NCBI GenBank assembly: GCA_963556255.1
Contig: OY744604.1
Span: 75,194,736-75,258,735, forward strand
Source of the DNA: Allolobophora icterica
Taxonomy: Eukaryota; Annelida; Clitellata; Crassiclitellata; Lumbricidae
Direction of reading: 5' to 3'
Length of the DNA stretch: 64,000 bases
How positions within the stretch are numbered: the stretch's first letter is position 1; every line of letters starts with the position of its first letter. Position numbers and translations under genes: made by a program. Below are positions 49,880-62,514 of the stretch, in pieces. The notes beneath the pieces were generated by a model, which did no database searches, was not told the origin of the DNA, and saw only the letters and a list, made by a program, of their open reading frames with translations.

Positions 49880-51390
49880 TCACTAAGCGACTTGATCATG
49901 TCTGAGAAGTCTGTCCAACGGAAACAGCAGAAGGAATTGACCAGATGCCGGCGTGGTTTCTGAGGCTCCTTGCTCCAATTATCTTCTCTCCATTGACGAC
50001 ACTAATTAACAGATCGGTCTCTCTCTCCTATGTTCCTGACCAATGGAAAATTGCTATGATCAATCCAACCCCCAAGGTGCCGAAACCGTCATCTCCAGCA
50101 GATTATAGACCGATATCGGTTGTTCCTATTTTGTCAAGACTAGTTGAACGAGTTATTGCCCGAACTTACCTTTATGAAGCTCAAAACTCTCTACCTTTGC
50201 TGACTTAATAAAGGATCAGTTTGCCTTCAGACCATCAGGCTCAACTACAGCTGCAATAACTGTCTTATTGCAACAGATCTCTGATCTACTTACAGAGAAT
50301 GATTATGTAGTGGTTATCTCGACTGATTTTTCAAAGGCTTTTGATACTGTTAGGCATTATTCCCTTATGCATAAACTCAGCCAGCTTGATATTCCGGACC
50401 AAATTTATAACTGGCTATACCATTATCTCATGAATAGGGGTCATATTACTAGGCATCAAGGGAATTCCTCAAAACCACTGTATATTAACTCTAGTGTGAT
50501 TCAAGGATCAGCCAAGGATCAGTCTTATTTGCGACTAACTCATCTGACCTACATCCAGTGCATGACTTTAATTATATGGATAAATTTGCTGATGATACTT
50601 ATCTCCTGATTGGTTCTTCTCACATCTCCACGGCTCGAGATGAATTTACAAATATCTCTGATTGGGCAGTAAATAATAACCTTCGCCTAAACCCGTTGAA
50701 AATAAAGGAGATGATTATTTTTAGTAAGAGGCGGGCAGGTCCTTTTATCCTCCAAATTATACCAGGGGCTGAACAAGTTTCATCAATTAAAATTTCAGGA
50801 GTTACTATACGTTCTGATTTAAAGATGGGGTCACATCTGGATGCAGTCGTAACGGCCTCATCTTCATCTCTGTATGCTCTGAGAATTCTTCGAACAAATG
50901 GTTTTCCATCGCCAATTCTGCATAATATAGCAAGGGCAACCACATTATCCTGTATTATGTATGCTTCCCCCTCATGGTGGGGTTATCTCAGTAAAGGTGA
51001 AAAGAACAGAAACGACAGACTCTAAACACGTTTGCGCAAAAGGGATTTCCTTCCTTTATCTATTCAGAAAGCAGATGATCTGGCTCGTCTGGCTGATGAT
51101 CGATTATTTAATGCAGTAGTGTCCAACCCACAACATGTTCTTTGCCCTTACTTCCCACAGAGCCGATCCACTCCTTATCTTCTTCGCCATCGGGCTCACA
51201 ATTTTTCCCTTCCAACTAAAAATGATAAAAACTTTATATCGAGGGTTCTATATCATGACTTGTATTAGTTTTGAAATGAACGAGAAACAGCTTATAGATT
51301 TCTATTCATTATTTTACTTATCTATGATTGTAACCAATTGCGTTATGTCAAATGGTTGACGAATAAACGAATATTGATTGATTGATTGAA
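49880..51390 (+). mobile_element. LINE RT with ATTG tail, 5' truncated
   Basis: In successive frames: GIDQMPAWFLRLLAPII, KVPKPSSPADYRPISVVPIL (RT fingers, about 50080), DFSKAFDTVRHYSLMHKL (motif A with SKAFD), SSVIQGSA (motif B), KFADDTYLLIGSS (FADD, about 50585), NLRLNPLKIKEMIIF, the C-terminal LRKRDFLPLSIQKADDL and HNFSLPTKNDKNFI, a stop at 51266-51268 and a GATTGATTGATTG tail at about 51375. Several frameshifts. Endonuclease missing. Confidence 0.85.
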
Positions 51391-52389
51391 CTTTCTGTCT
51401 TTGATATCATTAAACTCCTCCATTAAACCATAGGCCTGCATATAGGCCTAGAACTCTGATGTCAGAAGTCACGACGTTACTTACCATAATTATACTCGTG
51501 TATTCCTCCCGTTACACCATGCAAAGCCGAAACGAAGTTTTTCGTCACTGCGCATGCTTAAAACGTACCTGCGAAGTACTATGTCACACGAACGTATGAA
51601 TTATGTTGCAATTTTCCACATTCATAAAGACCCAAATGACCAGCTTTATCTGTGTGTAATGATTTTGCACAAAGAAATGACATGCGTCGAAAGGTCTTCG
51701 CTTTTTTCCTGTCCGGCTGATTAACTGACGAACTTTGACTGGAATCTGCTTTTAAGGAGGATCAAATTAATAGAAATGATAACAGTCAAGTCTAGCTCTG
51801 AGCCTTCGAGACTCGTTTAATGCCCAGACCCCATGTCCCCAACATTTTTGACAAATTTACGCTACTGAAATAGGGCATTTTCAAATAACTGTTGCATTGT
51901 TTTGTAAAACTTTCCATCGAATTTCGGGATAGGACCCAGTACCTCCTGCCAAATTTGTAAATTCGTGTAGAATGTAGATTACCCTTCGCAAATATTACTG
52001 CATATATATATTGATCGCCAATGCCATCAAGCTTTACTGCTTCGGAAAATGACGTACACTAGATTTGTAAGATTTAATTCGTATTTGTTCTTTTTCATGT
52101 GTCATTTTTAGATAATTGCATTGCGACTAAAACTCACTCTAAAACTGTGCAGCTTTTCAATAACATAGGAGTATTGAATAGTATCGTTTCTAAATGGTAG
52201 CGAGGATCATGTGCAACAAGACCTTCACAAACAGGCAGTTAGTCTTCAACTGGTAAATCGTCACTTTTATTATGGATGGATCCAGAGTTTAACGACATCT
52301 TATAGGAACAAAGGCTGTTGACGTCGACAGAAATTAGTTTGGCATATTGCAGCTGATATTACTTTTATTATTATCAGGCCTACTAAAGC
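51391..52389. other. no gene seen
   Basis: AT-rich intergenic DNA without a feature I can support. Confidence 0.4.
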
Positions 52390-52945
52390 ATTTTATATAG
52401 CGCCCCTTCAAGATTGCCTAATCAGGAGCACTCCCAGCTCAACCACGGTCGAACAACGCAGTTCTGAGGACAGAAAGAAACGAGGTGAAATGACCAGTCA
52501 GTATTTAGTGGAGCGTGGTAGGGAGCTCATTCTATGTCATGGGGCCAGCCGCAGTGAGACACGGCGCTGCCGTATGGCTGTCCGAGCACGGGGAGCAATA
52601 AACTCAGCTTGTGCAGTAGAGAGAGCAACGACGCTGCGAACACGAAGTGGGACAAGCCCTCAAAACACCTCCGGACTAAGGCAGATATTCGGTAAGTAAT
52701 GCGCTGTGGGTAGGGGAGCCAGTGGATGGCATCCCTCATAATTATACGCAGACACTCGGCCAAACCTGTGTATTCGGTCTACAAGGCGAGCAGCGGAACG
52801 GAGGATTCTATTTATGGGCTCAATCCGGCAGGCCGGGAGTCCGTCATATATGGCGCTGCAGTAGGCCAACCGAGAAACAGCAAATGCATGGACAAACGTG
52901 GAAGCTGCACTGGGGGGCAGAGAACGGGAAATCACCTTGAGCTGC
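52390..52945 (-). mobile_element. LINE 3' fragment, minus strand
   Basis: Minus-strand pieces VHAFAVSRLAYCSAIYDGLP, INRILRSAARLVDRIHRFGR and HWLPYPQRITYRISALV match the C-terminal region of L2/CR1-type polyproteins. Frames change between them. No RT core. Confidence 0.75.
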
Positions 52946-52994
52946 TACGGGGGAGAAGATTTATGTGCCGCTTGAATGTAAGAATAGACATAAT

Positions 52995-53175
52995 TACGAT
53001 GATGATGATGTCGATGACGTTAACAGCGAGTATGTCCAAAAGATCGACGATGATGGTGATGATAGTATAATGATGGTGGTGGTGATTGTGTGGTGTTGGT
53101 GATGACGACGATGATGGTGATGGTTACGAGGATGCTGATAAGGATGATGATAAAGATGACGATTACGACTGAAAT
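52995..53175. repeat. degenerate GAT trinucleotide repeat
   Basis: Imperfect GATGAT/GATGGT array. Confidence 0.85.
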
Positions 53176-53644
53176 CTCCAATATTTCAGTACTAGGATCA
53201 ATATTTCAACAACAAAGCTGGTATAAGAAAGGCATACGTTGGTTATTGCAAGTTGCGGCTTTAAAAAGTAAGCAATGCCAGGCTATAATCGTTGGCCTAT
53301 TAATGTAGCATATTTTAATATGACATGAGAACTTCAAAAATTGTTATTTTTACTCGCCTGCCAATTAGGTCAAATACTTAATAATAACGGTGTTTCTCTT
53401 TCACGTTTGCACTAAGCAGACAAACAGCTTTAGCCATGCCTACCTATAGGCGGATGGATCAGTTTATGTTCATTCGTCTTGTCAAGTAAAACACGACATT
53501 GATTGTAAGGCCTACTTCTAGTATTTTCATAATTCACTATGTCCATAGCCATTGTAATATTTTGTTTTGAAACAGGTGAGTGTACGAATTAAATTTTACC
53601 TACTAGTTAGCAACACTGTAATGTTACTTGAAAATGTTTCTTTA

Positions 53645-54161
53645 GTATAACCAAGCAAGTAAGTAGTAGGGTGCATCGAAAAAATTTCTTTGGGAAAAGA
53701 ATATTCTAATAGTTACCGATAGTTGCCTTTTATACTGCTTATTTAGCATGCAAATTTTAGAATTTTTTGGATAAGTTCTTGAGGTGCCCCAAGGACCCTC
53801 AAATGTTCATGATTTGAAGGCTCCGGAGCACTGCATTTAACGTAATTTGTTATAGGGCAAACTAATTTATATATAGCTTTTAAGAGTTCTGTTGATCTTT
53901 TAGTAGGTAGGTAGCATGGGCGGCGATCCCGGGAGGATCGAAGGGGACAAGACCCCACCTTTAACAGTGGGGGCACACCATACATTTGTCCCCACTCCCC
54001 AATTTTGAAGAAACACGAAAAAAGTTTAAAAAGTTATCGTGCGTGAGCGGGAAAATTGTTTACCTCTTTTTTAGCCAGATCAGTTCAAAACTCTTTTTTG
54101 AGCAGATCATTTCAAAAGTATCCCCCACCTGTCAAACAAGATCGCCGCCACTGGTAGGGAG
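53645..54161. repeat. repeat-rich segment containing a MITE
   Basis: TAGGGTGCATCGAAAAAATT at about 53670 resembles a hAT terminus and is followed by unassigned repeat-like sequence, which the MITE at 53915 interrupts. Confidence 0.35.
53915..54153 (-). mobile_element. hAT-type MITE, copy 2 of 2
   Basis: 239 bp with ends CATGGGCGGCGATC and GATCGCCGCCACTG. It is homologous in reverse to 6784-7020. Flanks gtaggtag and gtagggag are an 8-bp target duplication with one mismatch. Confidence 0.75.
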
Positions 54162-54237
54162 CAATCCATTCGAGTTCCTAAAGATGAGCAGGAGTTTCTA
54201 ACTGACCAGAGAACAGTAAGGTTGATGTTTATCAGCA

Positions 54238-55752
54238 ATGTCGACACACTTACAACAAATAAGCTTGTTAACAAGCAGAAAAGAAAAGCTAAGCAAGTTC
54301 AACGAGTCGAAATATATTGCGTCATTGTGTGGTGAGAAGGTCATGGATGTTAATGATGACTCAGTAGACGATTCTGAATCTAGTTTAGATACCAGCAGGT
54401 CAAACACTAACCCTTGTAATCGACCAGAAGATGAAACTAAAGATCACACTGTTCAATTTAGTAGTAATCAACTTGTGATGAACCTGCATCGAACGTTGTA
54501 GGCAAGAGACTTCGAAGTAGACTACCAACATTTAACTTAAGCCTGTGATCGTTATGGTGTTCGAGACAGAGCAGCTGCTGAGATAACACCATCCGTGCTG
54601 CAGGATTTCGGTGTTAGGCCTATATGTGATGCTGATTTGTCAAATGTGATTGACCAGAATAAAGTTAGACGTGAACGATGAAATTAACGTTACGAGCTGG
54701 AAGACTTGAACAACGTAGGTGATTTAAGTAAGCAAGTAAGTATATTCTTTATTAAACGCTAGCAAACGCTTTACATACAATTTTACACAAAGAGGAAAGA
54801 AAAATATAAAATTTAAAACTTACTCGGTTTATTTTTGATGGTCGAAAAGATAAAACTCTATAGTACATAATATCAAGGAAGGAAGTAAGTATACTACAGG
54901 TGAGCTGTTACCGAGGAAAACTTATCGTTGGTGAATGAAGGAACTAGGATCGACTTACGTCGGACATATCACCCACGACTAGATCAGCCTTGCAAAATTG
55001 TTAACCACGTCGGAGCATAATACTTTCACTACATACATCGCCAGCATGTGAAGCTCTACTGATGGTTTGCAACTGCCAATGTACAATTGCAATATTCTAT
55101 TGCAGTTTGTCAACCACCGCAAGTGATTCAATGTTCCATGGTCTTTTTCTAGATTAATTCAACAAGCACTGGCCTCTAACGACCGCATTACTAATGTCCC
55201 ACAATACTGCCGGTCACTACTGAGGTCAGTTAAAGTTGCAGGTGGAAAATCCGATTCAATTTTATCAAAGAACACTACTGGTAACTGTTCACACGTTAAT
55301 AAACCACTGCCAATTGGTCCAGAGAAAGCACGACGACCTTTTGTTGCTCCATGTTAACTGACGACCGTAAGAAAATTTGAAAGCTGGGAATGCGTCATAT
55401 CCTGAAAGCTAGGAAACTGTATGGTCTGGAATTCGAAATTCGTTCTTCCTGTTTGATGCCACTGATGAAACCGAACTCATTTTCTGGCAAATATGCGTAG
55501 CAGAACACCACTAACATTGGAGGTATCTGATGAAGAAATGATGCAATTTGTATCGACGCACCCAGCACAAAAGTTCGACTTTCCTAGATTCCCATACCAC
55601 TCATAGACAGTGGAGCGTTATGTGAAAGTTGGGACTGAGACTTCAGCTGCAGTCTGCGATATCAAAGCTAGGAACGGTTTCATAAGAACAAGATTGGAAT
55701 CCAGGCGAATAATGTCGACTTTTAGCACTAAGAAAGACTATCGCGTAGCCTG
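54238..55752 (+). pseudogene. degenerate gene of an uncharacterised mobile-type family
   Basis: Fragments in different frames: MSTHLQQISLLTSRKEKLSK with an acidic Ser-rich stretch (54238-54501); ACDRYGVRDRAAAEITPSVL and VIDQNKVRRER (about 54540-54680); and FDFPRFPYHS, TVERYVKVGTETSAAVCDIK, NGFIRTRLESRRIMSTFSTK (about 55570-55740). I remember similar fragments (ERCVKLVTEAS-type) from multicopy uncharacterised invertebrate genes that are probably transposon-borne. An unrelated stretch at about 54725-54900 interrupts it. Stops and frameshifts throughout. Confidence 0.45.
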
Positions 55753-56568
55753 ATTCCTTAGGCCTATACTTGCATTAATGGGATAAGACTAGGCCTACTA
55801 CTGTAGTTTACCGTTACTGTAGTTTAAACTCAACTCACTGTTTCATCATTGGTGTAATGGACATAATGATGGAATAATATACCTTATATGTTTAACCAAT
55901 ATTGCATTCTACTTCTCATCAGATTCATACTGCAGAAGCTTCTTTTTCTGGACATTACTCCTTGCATTACATGGGCAAACACTGTGCGTCTAATATCAAA
56001 ACGTCAAGGTCGTTGGGGCACCTCAAGGTCATGTGCTAGATTGATGAAATTGCACCAGAATACTGCTGACATCAAATGGCAACTACTTTGCACTATTAGA
56101 AATAAAAATGAGACAAAAAAATGTTCTCCCATTATCATCGATGCACCCTAGTAAGTAGGCCTACACAGAGTTCAAAAGGCAGCTAACGTATGCAGTAAAT
56201 CACATGGAATATGCAGATTTTTAATATCTTGACTCTGTTTAGGCTGAAGATCAAGTGAAACGCATATATGGTTAAAGAAATGAAGGCGCATGAGTGTGCA
56301 TGAAAACCAATTCATAAATAAGATCAGATTCATGAGGTTCATGGGAAGAGACAGCATCTTAAAATGCCGAATCCAAATATTTTGTCAGCAAAACTAGCTA
56401 ATCAACCATTGAGATTTTTCAGCTAATCAACTTTTGGAGATTTTCCAGATAAATAGAATCATAGAGCATGGTTGATGATGCGTTTCTAAAAATCAACACA
56501 GTTTGGAAATACTTGCTACAATTCGATTACTACTGCTCCATTACGAAATCAAATTGTATTATTATACA
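55753..56568. other. no gene supported
   Basis: An 87-residue frame at 55888-56151 (MFNQYCILLLIRFILQKLLF) starts with a hydrophobic segment, but no splice donor in the right phase follows it. I do not call it the missing signal exon of gene C. Confidence 0.3.
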
Positions 56569-57475
56569 CAGACTTGTCCTCGAGACCAAGGTCTTAGTCT
56601 CGAGTGCACTCGAGTTCGTTTTTAAAAGTCTTGGTCTTGGTCTTGAGACCAAAAGTCTTGGTCTTGGTCTTGAAGTTCAAAGTCTTGGTATTGGTCTTGG
56701 TCTTGAGGTTCAAAGTCTTGGTCTTGGTCTCGCAAGACCAAGACCAAGACAGGCTGTCAATATCAAGTCATTTAACAAGTCAAAAATAAAAAATTATCAA
56801 GCCTGCTTGCATCATAGCCTACGAAAATATACCTACGGACAGATACACGTCTTGTTGGTCAGGAAAACCCATCGGCAGCAGCAACTAAGTTGTGCTGTAT
56901 ATGGAAGCCTTGCTGGGGTTTGTCTGAGCCTGATAAACCATGGGAGGATTTTTAAAAAGGCTCACGATTTGTACATTTACATCCAGTGCTTGAAAAGCTA
57001 CTGTGTGTGCCAGCGAGTTGAGCACCTATGGAAAGTATTTTTTCACATGGCCACATTTTTATGAGGCCTCACAGGTCTTGGGCATAAAATTTTAAGCAAA
57101 TTGGTTATCATAAAATACAAAAGGCATTTGGAATAACATTTTGCATGAAAAACTTTTGTAAATACGAATTCTGAATTCTCTGCAGTCTGCATTTAAAGTT
57201 AATTTGCTTGAATAAAATAAAAGACTCACGTTTTCATTAAAATAGCGAGTATAGTCCGATTTGACAATTTTTTTTAATGAAAAGAAGTCTTGGCCTGAAT
57301 GTGATTTTTGGGGCTTGGTCCCGGTCCTGGTCTTGAGGTTCAAAGTCTTGGTGTTGGTCTTGAGTTTCAAAGTCTTGGTCTTGGTCTTGGTCTCGAGGTT
57401 CCAGGTCTTGGTCTTGAGGTTCAAAGTGTTGGTCTTGGTCTTGAGGTTTCAGGTCTTGACAACAAGACTGATTAT
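56569..57475. repeat. GGTCTTG minisatellite arrays
   Basis: Two arrays at about 56625-56745 and 57310-57465 of GTCTTGGTCTTGAGGTTCAA-type units, separated by about 560 bp of unique sequence. The left edge carries CTCGAGACCAAGGTCTTAGT, a partly palindromic word. The arrays give false Leu-Val or Asp-Gln repeat frames. They probably belong to a non-autonomous element just upstream of gene C. Confidence 0.75.
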
Positions 57476-57698
57476 CCATCGTCAGGTTGAAAGTAGGTGA
57501 ACAAACGAAGAGCTTCCATAAACTTGACCTAATGATAAATATAAAATAAAGCGTGATGTTAGGTCTTGCTTACATTGCCAAACCTAATACAGCATCGCCG
57601 ATTAAACTTTAGAGTTTCGATTCGCTTCTTATCTATTGTGATCTCAACTCATTTTTTGTCTAATAAAGAAAAACTGTATATACCTACTTTACTTTTAG

Positions 57699-60600
57699 TT
57701 GCAGCTGCTATTCTTCGTGGACCAAGCAATGTGGCAGTCGTGGCAGGCACTAATATGGCATTGACTTGTGAACCAACTCCAGGAACAAATACGGTAGATT
57801 GGTATCACACTCCAGTTCGCAGTAAGGGAATGACACCTATTAACTACGGTTCTACAATACTCAAGAACTTCTCAGAGTTTTCTGTAGAAGGAAAACCACC
57901 CGGAGAGTTGTTAATCCTGAAGATCACTCAGTTGAAGCACGCTGGTATTTATCAATGCACAGCAACAGGTCAAAAAGCAACAGCTCAAGTAGTCGTTCTT
58001 GGTAAGTACAACAGGTATAAAACTGAAATTAATGAGTATATTTGTATAATGTATTAATTCGCAGAATTTATGGCAACACACAGTTTCAAGCAAATTTATC
58101 ACTCGAGATATAATTTTCGCACATCGTAGTAACAACCCAGGACCGCTGATATTCTAATCAAAATTTAAGTATAAATTTATGTGATTTTTGTCATATTGAT
58201 AATGCAGTCATCATATTAATCGGCTAAATTTACATTTCAGCATCAGAACCACAATGCAACTTCAGCAGTCGTGTCATGAAAGAGGGGATCCGTGTGAATC
58301 TCTTCTGTTCTGTGTCATACACTGGTTATTGGGTTCCTGTAATGGAATGGAGTCAAACAGCTTTTGGGAACATAAATGTTCGGACCATTCCAGTTAAGGA
58401 ATACGCCATAGAAGCACTGGAAAATGAGTTGACTTCAAACTTAAGTTTGGTTGTCAATTCTTCTACTCAAGATTACGGATATTTTTGCAGGACATATTTT
58501 AAGAATGGTTCATCTAGTCATGCTCCTACAACAGCAACAAATATTCCCGAATACGAAAGCATATGGACATCGCCGGCTATAGAAATATTTTGTGAGTTTA
58601 CATCTTGCCATTTTGAAACAATTTATTATCAGTTTAAAAGAACGCAGCAGTAAGCTCTGATATCACTATGTAGTATAATATTACTGGCAGGTGGTTTAAA
58701 ATTTGTATTTGTTAGATGGTCCAAAGAATGTAACCGTGACTCCAACGAAGTTTGTCTTTCATCCTGGTGAAGTGCTGACGTGTTCTGCGGAATCAACTCT
58801 GAGTTCAGAGTTTGAATGGACAGAAATGGAAACAGGAAACGTTTTCAAAGGACCAAACATCGTCATAAATGCATCGATGGTGCGTGATGAACCTTACACC
58901 TTCTCATGTACAGCAACCAACAAACTGACACACTTTTATGTGAAATCCAGTCTTTTCACATTCACTGTAAAACCCCAACCTTCTGAAGATGAATCCACTC
59001 CAACCACCGGTATGTTTGTGCACGAAATGCTATCACGTAAATTTCGTTATATTCTATAAGTGTGTCGTCATGCAATTAATGTAGTAAAGATGAAAGATGC
59101 AAACCTGTGTGGGTGAGAGAGCCATTCACAGTTCCTTCAATGTCTATCAATTTTGCGAGTCTATTCTTTTTATTGTGACTTTCATCAGGATCTCCACCCC
59201 TTCATTAGGCCATCCATTTGACGGTGTCATTGCGAATAATGATCTTTTCCTCAATTATATGTTTAGGGAATTGTCAAGCCATGGTGAACAAATATTTGGT
59301 TGAATGGCTGAGATTTTAATAACTTGAATAATTAGCAAATACATGACGTTCATGTTGAATAATATGGAAACATGACGAAATATTAAATGTTGTATAAAAA
59401 ATAAAAAGTGTTATAATGTCCGTTTCGCATTTATTCTGGCAGACACAGAAAGCAGACTCTCGTTCATTTGTCAGGTTTTGTTCTTGTCAACATCACAGAG
59501 GACTACCCTATTATTATTACTCCACTGTGTCTTTTCATTGTACTTATTTTCCATCCCTCCATTGAATGTTGCTTTTGGCAGCATGGGTTTTTCTGTTGCA
59601 CAGCCGAGGTTTTTGACGTATTTGTCCTTGATGCATTTTTAATCTTGAATGAAGACTTTCATATTTCACCGTACCTGTGTTTATCAGTCTGTTATTCGGT
59701 AAGATCAGACCTTATAATTGACTGGATTGTAGCGCAGTTAAGTGGTCAAGTCATAACATTGTAATTGCTAACTTCCATCACGCCAATATCTAATGCACGA
59801 GTCATCAGCCGATGGCACGTCAAAACATAGCCATTATCAGGTCAATATCCAGAACATCAATCCGCCAGGGCAGAGAGTCAGTCTATATGGTGGGTAAGCA
59901 ATTTGAAACGATAATTCTTAACTTCAGAACGAAATAACATATGCAAATGCGCAGAAAAAAGCAGACACAGGGAGGGAGTTCCAAAATCTAGGTCCAGCAG
60001 CTGAAAGGTCTCGTACAGCAACAGTTCTAGTTGTATTGATGACCAAAGAAAGGCATGACCTTGTCGGATATTGATGACCGAGGAAATAACACTGATTTTA
60101 AGTATTAAGGTTGACCAGAGTTCAATGTTTAATATACTATGAGGCCCAAATTGAAAGAGATTCCTTACTGGAGCAGGAAACCAATGCAAAGATTTAAGCA
60201 AAGTTTTTATATGGTCATATTTTGACGTTTTAATTGTGGCTATATATGTATGCAGCATACGGATGGATACCGAAAAAATCACAATGACGATTTATTTCAG
60301 CTCACGAACATGCAGAGAACAGTGCAGACGAGAGACGGCCGAACTTGATTCTGATTACTTCCGTAGCAGCAACTTCAGTCGTAATGTCAATCGCTTTTGC
60401 AGGATGTCTCATCGTCTTCAGCAAAAAGCGCAAACGTAAGAGCTATAAGTTACATTCTAAATAGTATTGTAAGTCAATGTTCAGCTCATCTATTTCCTTT
60501 AGTAGCGATGTACTAATCAAACATAATGATTCGCCATCACATTTTACTTACTTTACACGTTTTGCATCGTATCTGAGATGAAAGAATTCTTTCATTGGAA

Positions 60601-61441
60601 TACATTGGCTGTAGCATATGATAGTCGTTCACAGTGTTCTTCTCACCTCAGTTTCTCTCGGTTATTTATAATGCATTACATCAGGAGCCATTATCTATGC
60701 CACTGAGATTTTCTTTATAGAGCGTTGTAGGTTTTAGGAAATTGAATGATGAGTGAAATGTACTGCGTTTCTCGCACAATGCCTTCAGTTCATTTGTATA
60801 TTGCAGTGCTATGGAAGTAGGCCTACATCTTCTATGCGCTGATTCAGTACTTGGCTACATCAGTAAAATTTCGATGGCAATAATCTTACGCAGAACAATA
60901 ATCATGTTTCTCAGGGAAGAGGATGTCCGCTTTGCAAAAGGAACAACAGAGCCCAGGGACTGTAACTCCTCCACCGTTCACAGCTGAAGATACCTCGTCT
61001 ATCTATGCCGTCATAACAGACTCATCGTCAACGCACAAAGATGTATCAATCGGTGTTCAACCTATCAATCTAGGCGGCGCGTTATCTGGAAGCTACGAAG
61101 AAATAGAGACGGAAAGTGAAGGATCGCCATCCAGTTGCTACAATTTCGGAAACGTTTCAGGAGAAAACAAGCTGTCTCAAAATGATGAAAACTTTGGATC
61201 CAATGAGCGAAGCAGCAATTCAAGCGCAGGTTCGAAAGATATGGTGAAGTCAACCAGGTATGAGGATCTTTTGGAAAGAGATCCAGTCAAACCAAGCGTC
61301 TATTTGCGTATTATGCAGGCTCACATGGAACAGGAAACGCAGACGAGCAACAGTCGAACTTCATCAGTAAACAGCACTCAATCACAACCAATTTACGTCA
61401 ACATGAAAAATGCTAGTAGCAATTTCAGCGTGAAAGCATAA
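57699..61441 (+). CDS. receptor gene C: three-Ig transmembrane receptor with ITIM-like and ITAM-like tail
   Basis: Five exons: 57699-58001, 58241-58591, 58716-59009 (Ig1-3), 60301-60435 (TM) and 60915-61441 (tail, stop), about 536 residues, all phase 1 to phase 1. Ig cores are TCEP/DWYH/YQCTA, LFCSV/MEWSQ/YFCRT and LTCSA/EFEWTE/FSCTA. The TM is LILITSVAATSVVMSIAFAG followed by SKKRKR. Exon lengths equal those of A for Ig3, TM and tail, and that of B for Ig1, so C is intermediate between them. Introns also align with those of A. No signal exon was found. An open frame running upstream to 57566 (MLTLPNLIQHRRLNF) crosses a good acceptor and is probably not translated. The expected product is a type I surface receptor; ligand unknown. 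Confidence 0.85.
59880..60200 (-). mobile_element. LINE C-terminal fragment in gene C intron
   Basis: The minus strand encodes DHIKTLLKSLHWFPAPVRNL and further Leu-rich pieces typical of the LINE C-terminus. Partly homologous sequence in the matching intron of gene A (about 9200-9330) shows the insertion predates the A/C duplication. Confidence 0.5.
60915..61441 (+). CDS. gene C cytoplasmic tail exon with SH2-binding motifs
   Basis: Joined in phase 1 (c|gg = Arg). Same length as the gene A tail (527 nt). Motifs in order: SIYAVI, an ITIM-type site (Tyr codon 61004-61006); SYEEIE; YEDL and YLRI ten residues apart (ITAM-like); and IYVNM. So C has one more candidate phosphotyrosine docking site than A. 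Confidence 0.8.
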
Positions 61442-61994
61442 AGCCAACTTGTCAACTTGCACTATCATTTTCATAATTTATGGCTTTGGCTAATCGGAAA
61501 CTCAAACAGTGTTGGAAGAATTTGAAACTACATAATATTATATAGGGCTTCTTTGTAATCTCTCAGCTTTCAAAGTACGGATGATCATAATGTAAATCCA
61601 CAATAGGCCTCAGAATTTTTCACATTTAAAAACATTAGTGGAAGCAAAATGCTAATAACAGTGGATGATATTGAACGAAAAAACTTTGCATGAGTCGTAA
61701 TTATTAGGACATACGTTTATAAAACTTTACACTGTTTATTAATTTTCTCTACTGGAGACTTTACCAATGCAATTGTTAGTTCACAGAGAGGAAGTCTGGC
61801 AGAATAAGTGCGAAACGGACATTATAACACTCTTTAAATTGTTTATAGAATATTTACTATTTCGTCGTATTTCCATATTATTCAACTTGAACGTCATGTA
61901 TTCTGCTAATTATTCAAGTTATTAAAATCTCAACCATTCAACCAAATATTTGTTCACCATGGCTTGACAATTCCCTAAATATATAATTATCTGT

Positions 61995-62312
61995 CACTAG
62001 GGTTGGTGTCACCCAGTGCGGTAAGTCTTGGTGTCACCCCATGGACCTCCTCCCTTAGTCCTTTACCAGACCATATAGTAGGCCTATCCTCGGTAGTGTT
62101 TTTTTGTAAATTTATACTGATACACTACAATATTATAAGCTGGGCCTACGAAAACTATTTTTGTAGTTAAATGTTATTGTTAATTTTAAAATAATATCTT
62201 TCTGCTGAAACTCTGCGCAAAAATGTTTAGACAGTCATTTAGTCATTTTTGTGTCACCCCCTCTGAAGGTGTCTCCCGGTGCGGAACCCACCCACCTATT
62301 GACGCCACTGAT
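61995..62312. mobile_element. non-autonomous element with GGTGTCACCC ends
   Basis: The left part reads CACTAGGGTTGGTGTCACCC. The right end in reverse reads CAGTGGCGTCAATAGGTGGG, followed by GTGCGG/CCGCAC and GTGTC words. Incomplete inverted symmetry and a CAGTGGCGTCA terminus suggest a hAT relative. No clear target duplication. Confidence 0.45.
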
Positions 62313-62514
62313 GTCAATGACACTTATCGGTAATCAAATCTTTTCGATTCATTTTTATCCCTTTCGTCATTAAGCCACTGACAGGCAAGCCGCTATAACT
62401 GACCCCAAGTTTAGCTATAGCCTATGCACTTGAGTTCTTTGATGAACCTATTCTTGCGCAAACGAATTAAATTAAATCACTGGATTATCTCTAAGTCTTG
62501 TTGCTGATACCATA

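Noticed and set aside
56604..56789. Leu-Val repeat frames and the Asp-Gln frames at 57092-57479
   Set aside because: Artefacts of the GGTCTTG minisatellite.
57566..57698. Upstream extension of gene C (MLTLPNLIQHRRLNF...)
   Set aside because: It crosses a good acceptor (ACTTTTAG) conserved in A and B, so it is most likely intron.
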